From CADEFX01 sp050260355 (GTDB lineage Bacteria; Pseudomonadota; Alphaproteobacteria; Rhizobiales; Hyphomicrobiaceae), in assembly GCA_050260355.1 (NCBI GenBank), contig JBLNBZ010000138.1, positions 1-40,798 on the forward strand: a DNA stretch of 40,798 nucleotides, read 5' to 3'. This document shows positions 33,894 to 40,798 of the stretch, piece by piece (position 1 is the first letter of the stretch; each line of letters starts with the position of its first letter). Both the position numbers and the translations under genes were made by a program. The notes beneath the pieces are model-generated. The model was not told the origin of the DNA. It saw nothing but the letters and a program-made list of their open reading frames with translations, and ran no database searches.

Positions 33894-35189
33894 ATGAACA
33901 AGCCCGAGCGGATCGAACCTTCCTCGCCCACGATCGAGGCCGAGATGCACGCGCTCGGTGCCGGAGCCAAGGCCGCGGCGCGGGAGCTGGCGCTGGCATC
34001 GGCCGACGCCAAGAACACCGCGCTGCGGGTAGCCGCGCAAACGCTGCGGTCCAAGGCCAGCGCGATCCTCGAGGCGAATGCACGCGACCTGTCGGCGGCA
34101 AAGGCCAAAGGCGTATCAGGTGCATTTCTCGACCGGCTGCTGCTCGACGAGCGGCGGGTCGAGGCCACTGCGAAAGGCCTGGAGGAGATTGCCGAGCTGG
34201 CGGACCCGGTCGGCACCGTGCTGGCCGAATGGGAGCGGCCCAATGGCCTGAAAATCCAGCGCGTGCGCGTGCCGCTGGGTGTGATCGGCATCATCTACGA
34301 GAGCCGGCCGAACGTCACCGCCGATGCCGGCGCCTTGGCGCTGAAAGCCGGCAACGCGGCGATCCTGCGCGGCGGCTCGGAGAGCTTTCATTCGAGCCGC
34401 GCCATCCACGCCTGCCTGGCCGAAGGCTTGCGCGCGGCAGGCCTGCCCGAAGCCGCGATCTCGCTCGTGCCGACAACCGAGCGGGCGGCGGTTGGCGCCA
34501 TGCTGCGCGGGCTCGATGGCGCCATCGACGTCATCGTGCCGCGCGGTGGCAAGGGACTGATCGAGCGCGTGCAGACGGAGGCCCGCGTACCGGTCTTCGC
34601 GCACCTGGAAGGCATCTGTCACACGTATGTGGATCGGCGCGCGAACCTCGACGTCGCCGTCCCGCTCGTGGTCAATGCCAAGATGCGGCGGACTGGAATT
34701 TGCGGCGCCACCGAGTGTCTGCTGGTCGACAAGGGCGCGAGCGAGGATTACCTGACGAGGCTCGTCAAGGCGCTGCTCGATGCCGGCTGCGAGGTTCGCG
34801 GTGACTCTGCCACGCAGAGAGTCGATGGTCGCGTCAAGCCCGCGAGCGCGGAGGACTACGGCAAGGAGTTTCTCGACTCCATCATTGCGGTCAAGCTCGT
34901 GGATGGCGTCGACGAGGCGATCGCGCATATCGCACGCTATGGCTCGCAGCACACCGACTGCATCGTGACCGAGTGCCAGGATACCGCCGAGCGCTTCCTG
35001 GCGCGTGTCGACTCGGCCATCGTTCTGCACAATGCCTCGACGCAGTTCGCTGATGGCGGCGAGTTCGGCATGGGCGCAGAGATCGGGATCGCCACCGGCA
35101 AGCTGCACGCGCGCGGGCCCGTGGGGGTCGAGCAGCTCACGAGCTTCAAATACGTGGTGCGCGGCGCCGGGCAGACGCGCCCCGGCTGA
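33894..35189 (+). CDS. proA: Gamma-glutamyl phosphate reductase
   Basis: 431 aa. It is an aldehyde-dehydrogenase-fold enzyme. ERPNGLKIQRVRVPLGVIGI and YESRPNVTADAGALALKAGN begin the NADPH region. RRTGICGATECLLVDKG contains the catalytic Cys region. YGSQHTDCIVTECQDTAERF and GGEFGMGAEIGIATGKLHAR are strongly conserved. It reduces gamma-glutamyl phosphate to glutamate semialdehyde in proline biosynthesis. It is tightly linked to proB. It ends one base from the convergent csoR-type gene, where the usual neighbour nadD would be expected. Confidence 0.97.
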   Translation: MNKPERIEPSSPTIEAEMHALGAGAKAAARELALASADAKNTALRVAAQTLRSKASAILEANARDLSAAKAKGVSGAFLDRLLLDERRVEATAKGLEEIAELADPVGTVLAEWERPNGLKIQRVRVPLGVIGIIYESRPNVTADAGALALKAGNAAILRGGSESFHSSRAIHACLAEGLRAAGLPEAAISLVPTTERAAVGAMLRGLDGAIDVIVPRGGKGLIERVQTEARVPVFAHLEGICHTYVDRRANLDVAVPLVVNAKMRRTGICGATECLLVDKGASEDYLTRLVKALLDAGCEVRGDSATQRVDGRVKPASAEDYGKEFLDSIIAVKLVDGVDEAIAHIARYGSQHTDCIVTECQDTAERFLARVDSAIVLHNASTQFADGGEFGMGAEIGIATGKLHARGPVGVEQLTSFKYVVRGAGQTRPG

Positions 35190-35190
35190 C

Positions 35191-35466
35191 CTATCGCTGG
35201 GCGCGCTCGAGCACGGCCATCAGCTCCAAGACCTTCTTGCGCTGCTCCTTCGCGTCGCCGCTGGCGATGGCATGCTCGACGCAATGGGCGACATGGTCGC
35301 GCAAGACCTCCTCCTCGACGCGACGCAGCGCGGCGCGGACGGCGGAGATCTGCGTGACGATGTCGATGCAATAGCGGTCCTGCTCGACCATGCGGACGAG
35401 GCCGCGGACCTGGCCCTCGATCCGGTTGAGCCGCTTGATGCAGGAGACTTTGCTGGATTGCTGCAT
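35191..35466 (-). CDS. csoR: CsoR-type copper-sensing repressor
   Basis: 91 aa (MQQSSKVSCIKRLNRIEGQV). It is a DUF156/CsoR-RcnR-FrmR four-helix protein. The copper triad is complete: Cys33 (RYCIDIVTQ), His58 (RDHVAH) and Cys62 (HCVEH). The spacings of 25 and 4 residues are exactly those of Cu(I)-type CsoR (Cys36, His61, Cys65 in M. tuberculosis). It lacks the extra N-terminal ligands of nickel/cobalt RcnR. It should bind DNA without copper and release it when Cu(I) binds. It is divergent from the copper ATPase with two palindromes between them, so it likely represses both. Confidence 0.9.
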   Translation of the reverse strand: MQQSSKVSCIKRLNRIEGQVRGLVRMVEQDRYCIDIVTQISAVRAALRRVEEEVLRDHVAHCVEHAIASGDAKEQRKKVLELMAVLERAQR

Positions 35467-35495
35467 GTGGGGTGTGCCGTGATGCCCTCCTTGAC

Positions 35496-35516
35496 CTATA
35501 CCCCTCCCCGGTATAG
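35496..35516. promoter_or_regulatory. CsoR operator 1 overlapping a promoter
   Basis: Arms CTATACC (35496-35502) and GGTATAG (35510-35516) surround a C-rich 7-base spacer, the AT-flanked, GC-centred form of CsoR sites. A plus-strand -35 TTGACC (35491-35496) overlaps its left edge and a -10-like TATAGA/TAGATC overlaps the right, so binding would block the ATPase promoter. Confidence 0.75.
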
Positions 35517-35526
35517 ATCGTCAACA

Positions 35527-35545
35527 GATACCCCAGGCGGGTATC
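35527..35545. promoter_or_regulatory. CsoR operator 2
   Basis: A perfect inverted repeat, GATACCC (35527-35533) / GGGTATC (35539-35545), around CAGGC. It lies 10 bp after operator 1 and 22 bp before the ATPase start. Confidence 0.75.
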
Positions 35546-35567
35546 GAGACCAAAATGGTGACGCGCG

Positions 35568-37979
35568 ATGAGCGAGCGAGAGCATCAACACGGATCGGGC
35601 CATGCTGCTGGTGCCGCCGGCTCGTCGGGCCACTCGCATGCTCATCATCAGCATGCAAAGCCGGCTGACGCGGTCGCGTCGGCTGGTGCGGGCAAGGCCA
35701 AGGACCCGGTCTGCGGTATGGACGTCGATCCGCACACTGCCAAGCACCGGGCCGAGCACGCAGGCCGTCCGTTCTATTTCTGCTGCGCGGGATGCCGGAC
35801 GAAATTCCTGGCCGATCCGGAACGCTACCTGAGCGGCGAGAAGGCGCCCGCTGCACCGGTCCCGGCAGGCGCGATCTACACGTGCCCCATGCATCCCGAG
35901 ATCCGGCAGGTCGGGCCCGGATCGTGCCCGATCTGCGGCATGGCGCTGGAGCCCGAGACCGTCAGTGCCGAGGCCCAGCCCAATCCCGAGCTTGCGGACA
36001 TGACGCGCCGGTTCTGGGCGGGACTCGTTCTGACGTTGCCCGTGTTCGTCCTCGAGATGGGCTCGCATGTGCTCGGATTGCACGCGCTGATCAGCGCGCG
36101 GACCTCGAGCTGGGTGCAGCTCGTGCTGGCGACGCCCGTGGTGCTGTGGGCGGGATGGCCGTTCTTCGAGCGCGGATGGGCGTCTCTGAAGACGCGCAAC
36201 CTCAACATGTTCACGCTGATCGCGATGGGGACGGGCGTGGCCTTCGCCTACAGCGTGATCGCAACACTTTTCTCCGGCCTGTTTCCCGCGACCTTGCGCG
36301 GCGGCGATGGGTCGGTGCCGGTCTACTTCGAGGCGGCAGCCGTGATCACGGTGCTGGTCCTGCTCGGACAGGTGCTCGAGCTCAGGGCTCGCGAGCAGAC
36401 GAGCGGAGCCATCCGCGCGCTGCTCGACCTTGCGCCGAAGAGCGCGCGCCGCATCAAGGCGGACGGCACGGAGGAGGATGTGCCGCTGGACGCCGTGGCG
36501 GCGGGCGACCGGCTGCGCGTGCGACCCGGCGAGAGCGTGCCGGTCGACGGCAAGGTTCTGGAGGGCCGCAGCACCGTCGACGAGTCGATGGTGACGGGTG
36601 AGTCCATGCCCGTGACAAAGGAAAGAGGCGCCGGCGTCATCGGCGGCACGATGAACCAGACGGGCAGCTTCATTATGCGGGCCGACAAGGTCGGCCGCGA
36701 GACGATGCTGGCGCAGATCGTCCAGATGGTGGCGCAGGCCCAGCGCAGCCGGGCACCTATCCAGCGCCTGGCGGACCAGGTGGCGGGCTGGTTCGTGCCG
36801 CTCGTCATCGCGGTGGCGGTGCTGGCGTTTCTGGCATGGTCGCTGTGGGGGCCGGAGCCGCGCTTCGCTTTCGGCCTCCTCGCTGCGGTGTCCGTGCTCA
36901 TCATTGCCTGCCCGTGCGCACTGGGACTGGCAACGCCGATGTCGATCATGGTCGGGGTCGGGCGTGGCGCTCGAGCGGGCATCCTGATCAGAAGCGCCGA
37001 GAGCCTGGAGCGTCTCGAGCGCGTCGACACGATGGTCGTCGACAAGACCGGCACGCTGACCGAAGGCAAGCCGAAGGTGACGCAGGTGCGTGCCCTCGCC
37101 GGTCAGGATGAGGCGGGACTCCTGCGGCTTGCGGCGAGCCTGGAGCGGGGCAGCGAGCATCCGCTGGCGGCAGCGATCGTTCAGGCCGCCCAAGAGCGGG
37201 GACTGCAACTGGCGGAGGCGCAAGGCTTCGACTCTCCTGTCGGGAAGGGCGTGACGGGCGTTGTTGATGGCCGGCGGGTGGCGATCGGCAACCGCGGCCT
37301 GCTGACTGAGGCTGGAATCGATATCGCAGCGCTCGAGATGAATGCCGATGCGCTGCGCGCAGAGGGAGCGACGGTTGTCTATGTCGGCATCGATGGCCGT
37401 GCTGCCGGCGCGATCGCGATTGCCGATCCGATCAAGGCCAGCACGCCCGACGCCATAGCAGCACTGAAGCAGCTCGGACTGCGTGTGGTCATGCTGACGG
37501 GCGACAATGCGACGACCGCCCGCGCCGTCGCGCGCAAGCTCGGCCTCGACGACGTGCAAGCCGAGGTGCTGCCGCAGGACAAGCGCAACGTCGTCGAGCG
37601 ATTGCGCCAGCAGGGCAGGATCGTGGCCATGGCGGGCGACGGCGTGAACGACGCGCCGGCGTTGGCCGCGGCCGATGTCGGCATCGCCATGGGCACCGGC
37701 TCCGATGTAGCCATCGAGAGCGCCGGGGTGACGCTCCTCAAAGGCGATCTCGGCGGCATCGTGCGCGCCCGGCGGCTTTCTGCAGCAACGATGAGCAACA
37801 TTCGCCAGAACCTGTTCTTCGCCTTCATCTACAACGCGGCGGGCGTGCCGATCGCTGCGGGCGTGTTGTATCCGCTGCTCGGCATACTGCTGTCGCCGAT
37901 GCTTGCCGCGGCGGCCATGGCCCTGTCGTCGGTCAGCGTGATCGGCAACGCGCTGCGCCTGCGCAACGCAAGCCTGTAG
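35568..37979 (+). CDS. copA: Copper-exporting P1B-type ATPase
   Basis: 803 aa. It starts with a His-rich tail (HSHAHHQHAKP) and a YHS-type Cys domain (about 46-88: DPVCGMDVD, FYFCCAGCRTKF). Next is a heavy-metal-binding domain from Tyr104 (YTCPMHPEIR ... SCPICGMALEP). The P-type core follows: the TGES loop (MVTGESMPV), the metal-site CPC (Cys448-Pro449-Cys450), the phosphorylated Asp492 in DKTGTLTEGKP, HP in SEHPLAA and GDGVNDAPALAAADVG. The last helices keep YN (AFIYNAAG) and MxxSS (MALSSVSV), the signature of Cu(I)-specific PIB-1 pumps. It exports Cu(I) (perhaps Ag(I)) across the inner membrane. It has no MXCXXC HMA domain; the YHS and HMBD parts replace it. Confidence 0.95.
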   Translation: MSEREHQHGSGHAAGAAGSSGHSHAHHQHAKPADAVASAGAGKAKDPVCGMDVDPHTAKHRAEHAGRPFYFCCAGCRTKFLADPERYLSGEKAPAAPVPAGAIYTCPMHPEIRQVGPGSCPICGMALEPETVSAEAQPNPELADMTRRFWAGLVLTLPVFVLEMGSHVLGLHALISARTSSWVQLVLATPVVLWAGWPFFERGWASLKTRNLNMFTLIAMGTGVAFAYSVIATLFSGLFPATLRGGDGSVPVYFEAAAVITVLVLLGQVLELRAREQTSGAIRALLDLAPKSARRIKADGTEEDVPLDAVAAGDRLRVRPGESVPVDGKVLEGRSTVDESMVTGESMPVTKERGAGVIGGTMNQTGSFIMRADKVGRETMLAQIVQMVAQAQRSRAPIQRLADQVAGWFVPLVIAVAVLAFLAWSLWGPEPRFAFGLLAAVSVLIIACPCALGLATPMSIMVGVGRGARAGILIRSAESLERLERVDTMVVDKTGTLTEGKPKVTQVRALAGQDEAGLLRLAASLERGSEHPLAAAIVQAAQERGLQLAEAQGFDSPVGKGVTGVVDGRRVAIGNRGLLTEAGIDIAALEMNADALRAEGATVVYVGIDGRAAGAIAIADPIKASTPDAIAALKQLGLRVVMLTGDNATTARAVARKLGLDDVQAEVLPQDKRNVVERLRQQGRIVAMAGDGVNDAPALAAADVGIAMGTGSDVAIESAGVTLLKGDLGGIVRARRLSAATMSNIRQNLFFAFIYNAAGVPIAAGVLYPLLGILLSPMLAAAAMALSSVSVIGNALRLRNASL

Positions 37980-38065
37980 AACCGGCCGCGCTCCGGATAA
38001 CCGCACCGCTTGACGAAAACGCGCCGCTGGCCGCCAATGAAGCCCCGAGCAGGAGCACCGGTTGC

Positions 38066-38725
38066 TTGCGCAAGTCAGCCCCATTCCGATTCGGCTCGAT
38101 CCGAGCGCGGCCGCCGCATGCCGAGCCGGGCCAGCGTATCGGCTTGCTGGGTGGATCATTCAATCCTCCGCACGCCGCACACCGGCTGATCAGCCAGATC
38201 GCCCTGAAGCGGCTCGGCCTCGACCGGCTCTGGTGGATCGTGACACCCGGCAATCCGCTCAAGGCGCGGCATGGCTTGATCCCGCTCGAGGAGCGTCTCG
38301 AGCTGTGCCGGGCCATCGCCGATGACGCAAGGATCACCGTCACGGGGTTCGAGGCCGAGCTGAAGACGACGTTCACGGCGGCGACGATCGCATTTCTGGT
38401 CGGGCGCTATCCCGCCACGCGGTTCGTCTGGATCATGGGAGCGGACTGTTTGCCGGAGTTCCATCGCTGGGGGCAGTGGCGCGACATCTTCCATATGGTG
38501 CCGATTGCCGTGATCGACCGGCCGGGCTGGCATTTGCGCGCGCTGGCATCGCGGGCCGCGTCGGCTTTCGCCGACGCCCGCGTCCCGGAGCGGGATGCGC
38601 TGCGGCTTGTAGAGGCCCCCTTGCCGGCCTGGACCTTCCTGACTGGTCCGCTCAATCACCTGTCCTCGACCGAGATCAGGAGGCGCCGAAGCATCAGTGT
38701 GGCCGGCGCACCACGGCGCGGCTAG
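38066..38725 (+). CDS. nadD: Nicotinate-nucleotide adenylyltransferase
   Basis: 219 aa from a TTG at 38066, with AGGAG about ten bases upstream; no in-frame ATG lies close enough. The nucleotidyltransferase motif is at about 24-40 (GQRIGLLGGSFNPPHAAH). WWIVTPGNPLKARHGLIPLE and TRFVWIMGADCLPEFHRW follow. The C-terminal signature is NHLSSTEIR. It makes deamido-NAD from nicotinate mononucleotide and ATP, a late step of NAD synthesis. It is normally next to proA; here the copper module lies between them. It likely begins the nadD-rsfS-rlmH run. Confidence 0.93.
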   Translation: MRKSAPFRFGSIRARPPHAEPGQRIGLLGGSFNPPHAAHRLISQIALKRLGLDRLWWIVTPGNPLKARHGLIPLEERLELCRAIADDARITVTGFEAELKTTFTAATIAFLVGRYPATRFVWIMGADCLPEFHRWGQWRDIFHMVPIAVIDRPGWHLRALASRAASAFADARVPERDALRLVEAPLPAWTFLTGPLNHLSSTEIRRRRSISVAGAPRRG

Positions 38726-38911
38726 GGATCTGGGTAAGGGCCCGTTTGGGGCAACAAGCCAAGAGCCTTGAATCCCGGTCTGTGGACCGCATATGTTAAC
38801 GGGGCTCGACTCGGGCTCCGGGTCGAGCTGCGGCAAGGATCGTGAAAGGCTCGATCTCCGGCCGCATTGCCCGTTTCAGGGTTGGATGACGAAGAGGACA
38901 CTCACCAAACG

Positions 38912-39322
38912 ATGAGAACCGCACAAGAGGGTGCTCGCAGGAGCACGCCTCCAGCCGAGCTCGTGCTCGAGAGGCACGAGCCGGAAGCGCTCTTGGCCAG
39001 TATCAAGGCCTGGCTCGACGACGCGAAAGCCGAAGACATCGTGGCGATCGATCTCAAGGGCAAATCCTCAATCGGCGACTACATGGTGATCGCTTCCGGC
39101 CGGTCGGACCGGCACGTCGGTGCGATTGCCGACCAGGTTCACCGCAAGCTCAAGGAAGCCGGCCGTGGCCGGGTCCGCGTCGAAGGGCAGCCGCAGTGCG
39201 ATTGGGTGCTGATCGACACCGGTGACGTCATCGTGCACGTGTTCCGGCCCGAGGTTCGCGAGTTCTACAATCTCGAGAAGATGTGGCAGGCCGACCGCAG
39301 CGCCGAGGTAACGGCGCACTGA
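38912..39322 (+). CDS. rsfS: Ribosomal silencing factor RsfS
   Basis: 136 aa from the ATG at 38912; a TTG 15 codons earlier is in frame but adds an unusual leader. The conserved core is AEDIVAIDLKGKSSIGDYMV, then IASGRSDRHVGAIADQVHRK, then GDVIVHVFRPEVREFYNLEK. RsfS binds L14 on the large subunit and blocks subunit joining in starvation. It lies between nadD and rlmH in the standard order. Confidence 0.95.
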   Translation: MRTAQEGARRSTPPAELVLERHEPEALLASIKAWLDDAKAEDIVAIDLKGKSSIGDYMVIASGRSDRHVGAIADQVHRKLKEAGRGRVRVEGQPQCDWVLIDTGDVIVHVFRPEVREFYNLEKMWQADRSAEVTAH

Positions 39323-39382
39323 GGCGGCTCCACGCCCGGGATTGACGTCGTCCGCCTCGGCGGAGGCGGACGGAGGCTCGGC

Positions 39383-39862
39383 ATGCGAGTCATCATCGCA
39401 GCCGTCGGGCGCCTCAAGGAAGGCGCCGAGCGCGAGCTGGTCGACCGATACATCGAGCGGCTCGCCGGCGCGCGAGCCATCGGGCTCGGTCCAATCCGTG
39501 TCACGGAAGTGATGGAGGGTCGCCAGCCGACGGCGCCGGCGCGCCAGGACAACGAGGCGGCCAGGTTGCTGCATGCGGCTCAGGGAGCCGATGTTCTCAT
39601 CACCCTGGACGAAAAGGGCAAGGCGCTTTCGAGCGAGGCGTTCGCGCGCATGCTTGCGAAGTGGCGGGACGAGGGTGCGTCGACGGCAGCATTCCTCATC
39701 GGCGGACCTGACGGACACGGCAAGGCCGCGCGCGAAGGCGCGACGCTGTCACTGTCGCTTGGGCCGATGACGCTGCCGCACGGCCTTGCTCGCGTGCTGC
39801 TGGTCGAGCAGCTCTACCGCGCATTCACCATCCTTTCCGGCCATCCCTATCATCGCGCCTAG
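39383..39862 (+). CDS. rlmH: 23S rRNA pseudouridine-1915 N3-methyltransferase
   Basis: 159 aa, a SPOUT-fold methyltransferase. It begins MRVIIAAVGRLKEGAERELV. The SAM-binding knot is visible as TAAFLIGGPDGHGKAAREGA and SLSLGPMTLPHGLARVLLVE, and it ends in QLYRAFTILSGHPYHR. It methylates m3-pseudouridine at position 1915 of helix 69. It is followed 15 bp later by the convergent SDR gene. Confidence 0.96.
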   Translation: MRVIIAAVGRLKEGAERELVDRYIERLAGARAIGLGPIRVTEVMEGRQPTAPARQDNEAARLLHAAQGADVLITLDEKGKALSSEAFARMLAKWRDEGASTAAFLIGGPDGHGKAAREGATLSLSLGPMTLPHGLARVLLVEQLYRAFTILSGHPYHRA

Positions 39863-39877
39863 AGAAGTCCCAACCGC

Positions 39878-40705
39878 TCACACGCGCGCCAGAACGAGAT
39901 CGAGCAGGCTGTCCGGCAGAATTCGCTTCGCGATGGCGGCGGCACGCGTCGGCAAGCCGATCTTGTAGCGAATCCTGGGCCGCGGACTTTCGAGCGCGTG
40001 AACCAGCTTGGCGACCACGGCCTCCGGCCCGAGCTCGACGCGGCGCTGGCTTCCAGCCTCGAGATCGGCAAGGCGACGCTCGTAGTAGGCGCGGTGCACC
40101 GACGCCTGCATGTCGACGTTGGCCCTGAACGTCGAGGCCGCCGTCGCGGCGAAGCTCGATTGGATCGGCCCGGGCTCGATGATGGAGACGTGGATGCTGG
40201 CCGGGGCGAGCTCGATGCGCAGCGCATCCGACATCGCCTCGAGCGCAAACTTCGACGCGCAATAGGCGCCGCGGAACGGGCCGCTGACAAAGCCCAAGAC
40301 CGACGAGCACATGACGATGCGGCCATGCCCTTGCGCGCGCATGGCCGGAATGATGCGGCGCGTGAGATCGTGCGTGCCGATCACGTTGACCTCGAGGTGC
40401 CGGCGCAGCGCATCCGCCGTGATATCCTCCATGGCACCGATGACGCCATACGCGGCGTTGTTGTAGAGCGCATCGAGCTTGCCGCCGGTTCGCTCGAGTG
40501 CCTGAGCTGCGCATGCGGCGATGGAGCCGGGATCAGACAGCTCCAGCGGCAGGACCTCCAGCTTCTCCGCCTCGGACAGCCGCGCCAGATCCACCGGCCC
40601 GCGGGCTGTTGCCAGCACGCGCCAGCCGCGAGATTTCAGCGTCCGTGCGGCCGCCAGCCCAATCCCGGACGAGCAGCCTGTGATGAGGACCGAGCGCTGT
40701 TGCAT
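39878..40705 (-). CDS. Short-chain dehydrogenase/reductase
   Basis: 275 aa from the minus-strand ATG at 40705, with GGAGAGGCAG just upstream; in-frame starts further up lie before this ribosome site. It has a classical SDR Rossmann start (SVLITGCSSGIGLAAARTLK) and the NNAG-equivalent YNNAAYG. The catalytic Tyr-Lys is in GAYCASKFALE with the Ser in MCSSVLG. The motif EPGPIQSSF is typical of SDRs of the retinol-dehydrogenase-like group. It reduces or oxidises a carbonyl or alcohol with NAD(P); the substrate is unknown. It is convergent with rlmH. Confidence 0.9.
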   Translation of the reverse strand: MQQRSVLITGCSSGIGLAAARTLKSRGWRVLATARGPVDLARLSEAEKLEVLPLELSDPGSIAACAAQALERTGGKLDALYNNAAYGVIGAMEDITADALRRHLEVNVIGTHDLTRRIIPAMRAQGHGRIVMCSSVLGFVSGPFRGAYCASKFALEAMSDALRIELAPASIHVSIIEPGPIQSSFAATAASTFRANVDMQASVHRAYYERRLADLEAGSQRRVELGPEAVVAKLVHALESPRPRIRYKIGLPTRAAAIAKRILPDSLLDLVLARV

Positions 40706-40798
40706 CTGCCTCTCCGCATGAAGCATTCCCGGCATAGCGGCTATGAGATCGGGTGGGAAGCCCTCTCCGCCGCGCTCGCGCATCTGCCCGCTTCTGTT

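Noticed and set aside
35496..38159. An 887-codon open frame on the minus strand opposite the copper ATPase
   Set aside because: It is a low-complexity Arg/His/Asp/Gln frame complementary to copA; the P-type ATPase motifs on the plus strand are decisive.
1..40798. CRISPR array, prophage or insertion sequence
   Set aside because: No regularly spaced repeats, transposase, integrase or phage structural genes were seen in the window.

Overview
The window is high-GC alphaproteobacterial chromosome, most likely Hyphomicrobiales (Rhizobiales). The evidence is the housekeeping order rplU-rpmA-(GNAT)-obgE-proB-proA-...-nadD-rsfS-rlmH, an Irr/ICE-like palindrome beside an iron-uptake locus, a Phasin_2-type phasin with an acetoacetyl-CoA synthetase (polyhydroxyalkanoate/ketone-body metabolism), and many small alphaproteobacterial membrane proteins. 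No CRISPR array, rRNA, insertion sequence or prophage was seen.

Layout. 1-9 kb: the end of a tandem universal stress protein, a Cache-type sensor histidine kinase, an exported trypsin-like protease, a Tat-exported sulfatase followed by a DUF1254/DUF1214 exported protein, a carboxymuconolactone-decarboxylase-like protein and a small membrane protein. 9.5-14.7 kb: an RND efflux pump plus adaptor, with no outer-membrane channel, and a conserved hypothetical gene. 14.8-20.1 kb: a two-subunit sodium:solute symporter ending in a strong terminator, three small membrane-protein genes and an AsmA-family protein. 20.4-26.4 kb: acetoacetyl-CoA synthetase, an AspA/AstE-like metallo-hydrolase, and a ferric-iron ABC permease plus binding protein without an adjacent ATPase. 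26.7-28.5 kb: a PAS/HisKA kinase whose 5' end carries a perfect 31-bp tandem duplication that shifts the frame, then a phasin.

28.5-29.96 kb is a lower-GC accessory patch next to tRNA-Thr(CGT). It has a perfect 18-bp palindrome, a 70-aa unknown ORF with a very strong ribosome binding site, and an overlapping SDH-type (ClpP-fold) serine protease broken by a one-base frameshift. 30-40.8 kb is the conserved growth cluster: L21 and L27 with a structured leader and clear promoter, GNAT, ObgE, ProB, ProA, then a divergent copper module (CsoR repressor and Cu+ ATPase with two operators) lying between proA and nadD, followed by RsfS, RlmH and an SDR oxidoreductase.

The observations most worth following up are the 31-bp slippage-prone duplication in the kinase, the small ORF/SDH-protease pair with its palindrome, the structured 5' leader of rplU-rpmA, and the iron (Irr-like) and copper (CsoR) operators. 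I found no clearly new multi-gene system; the SDH-protease pair is the best candidate for one.
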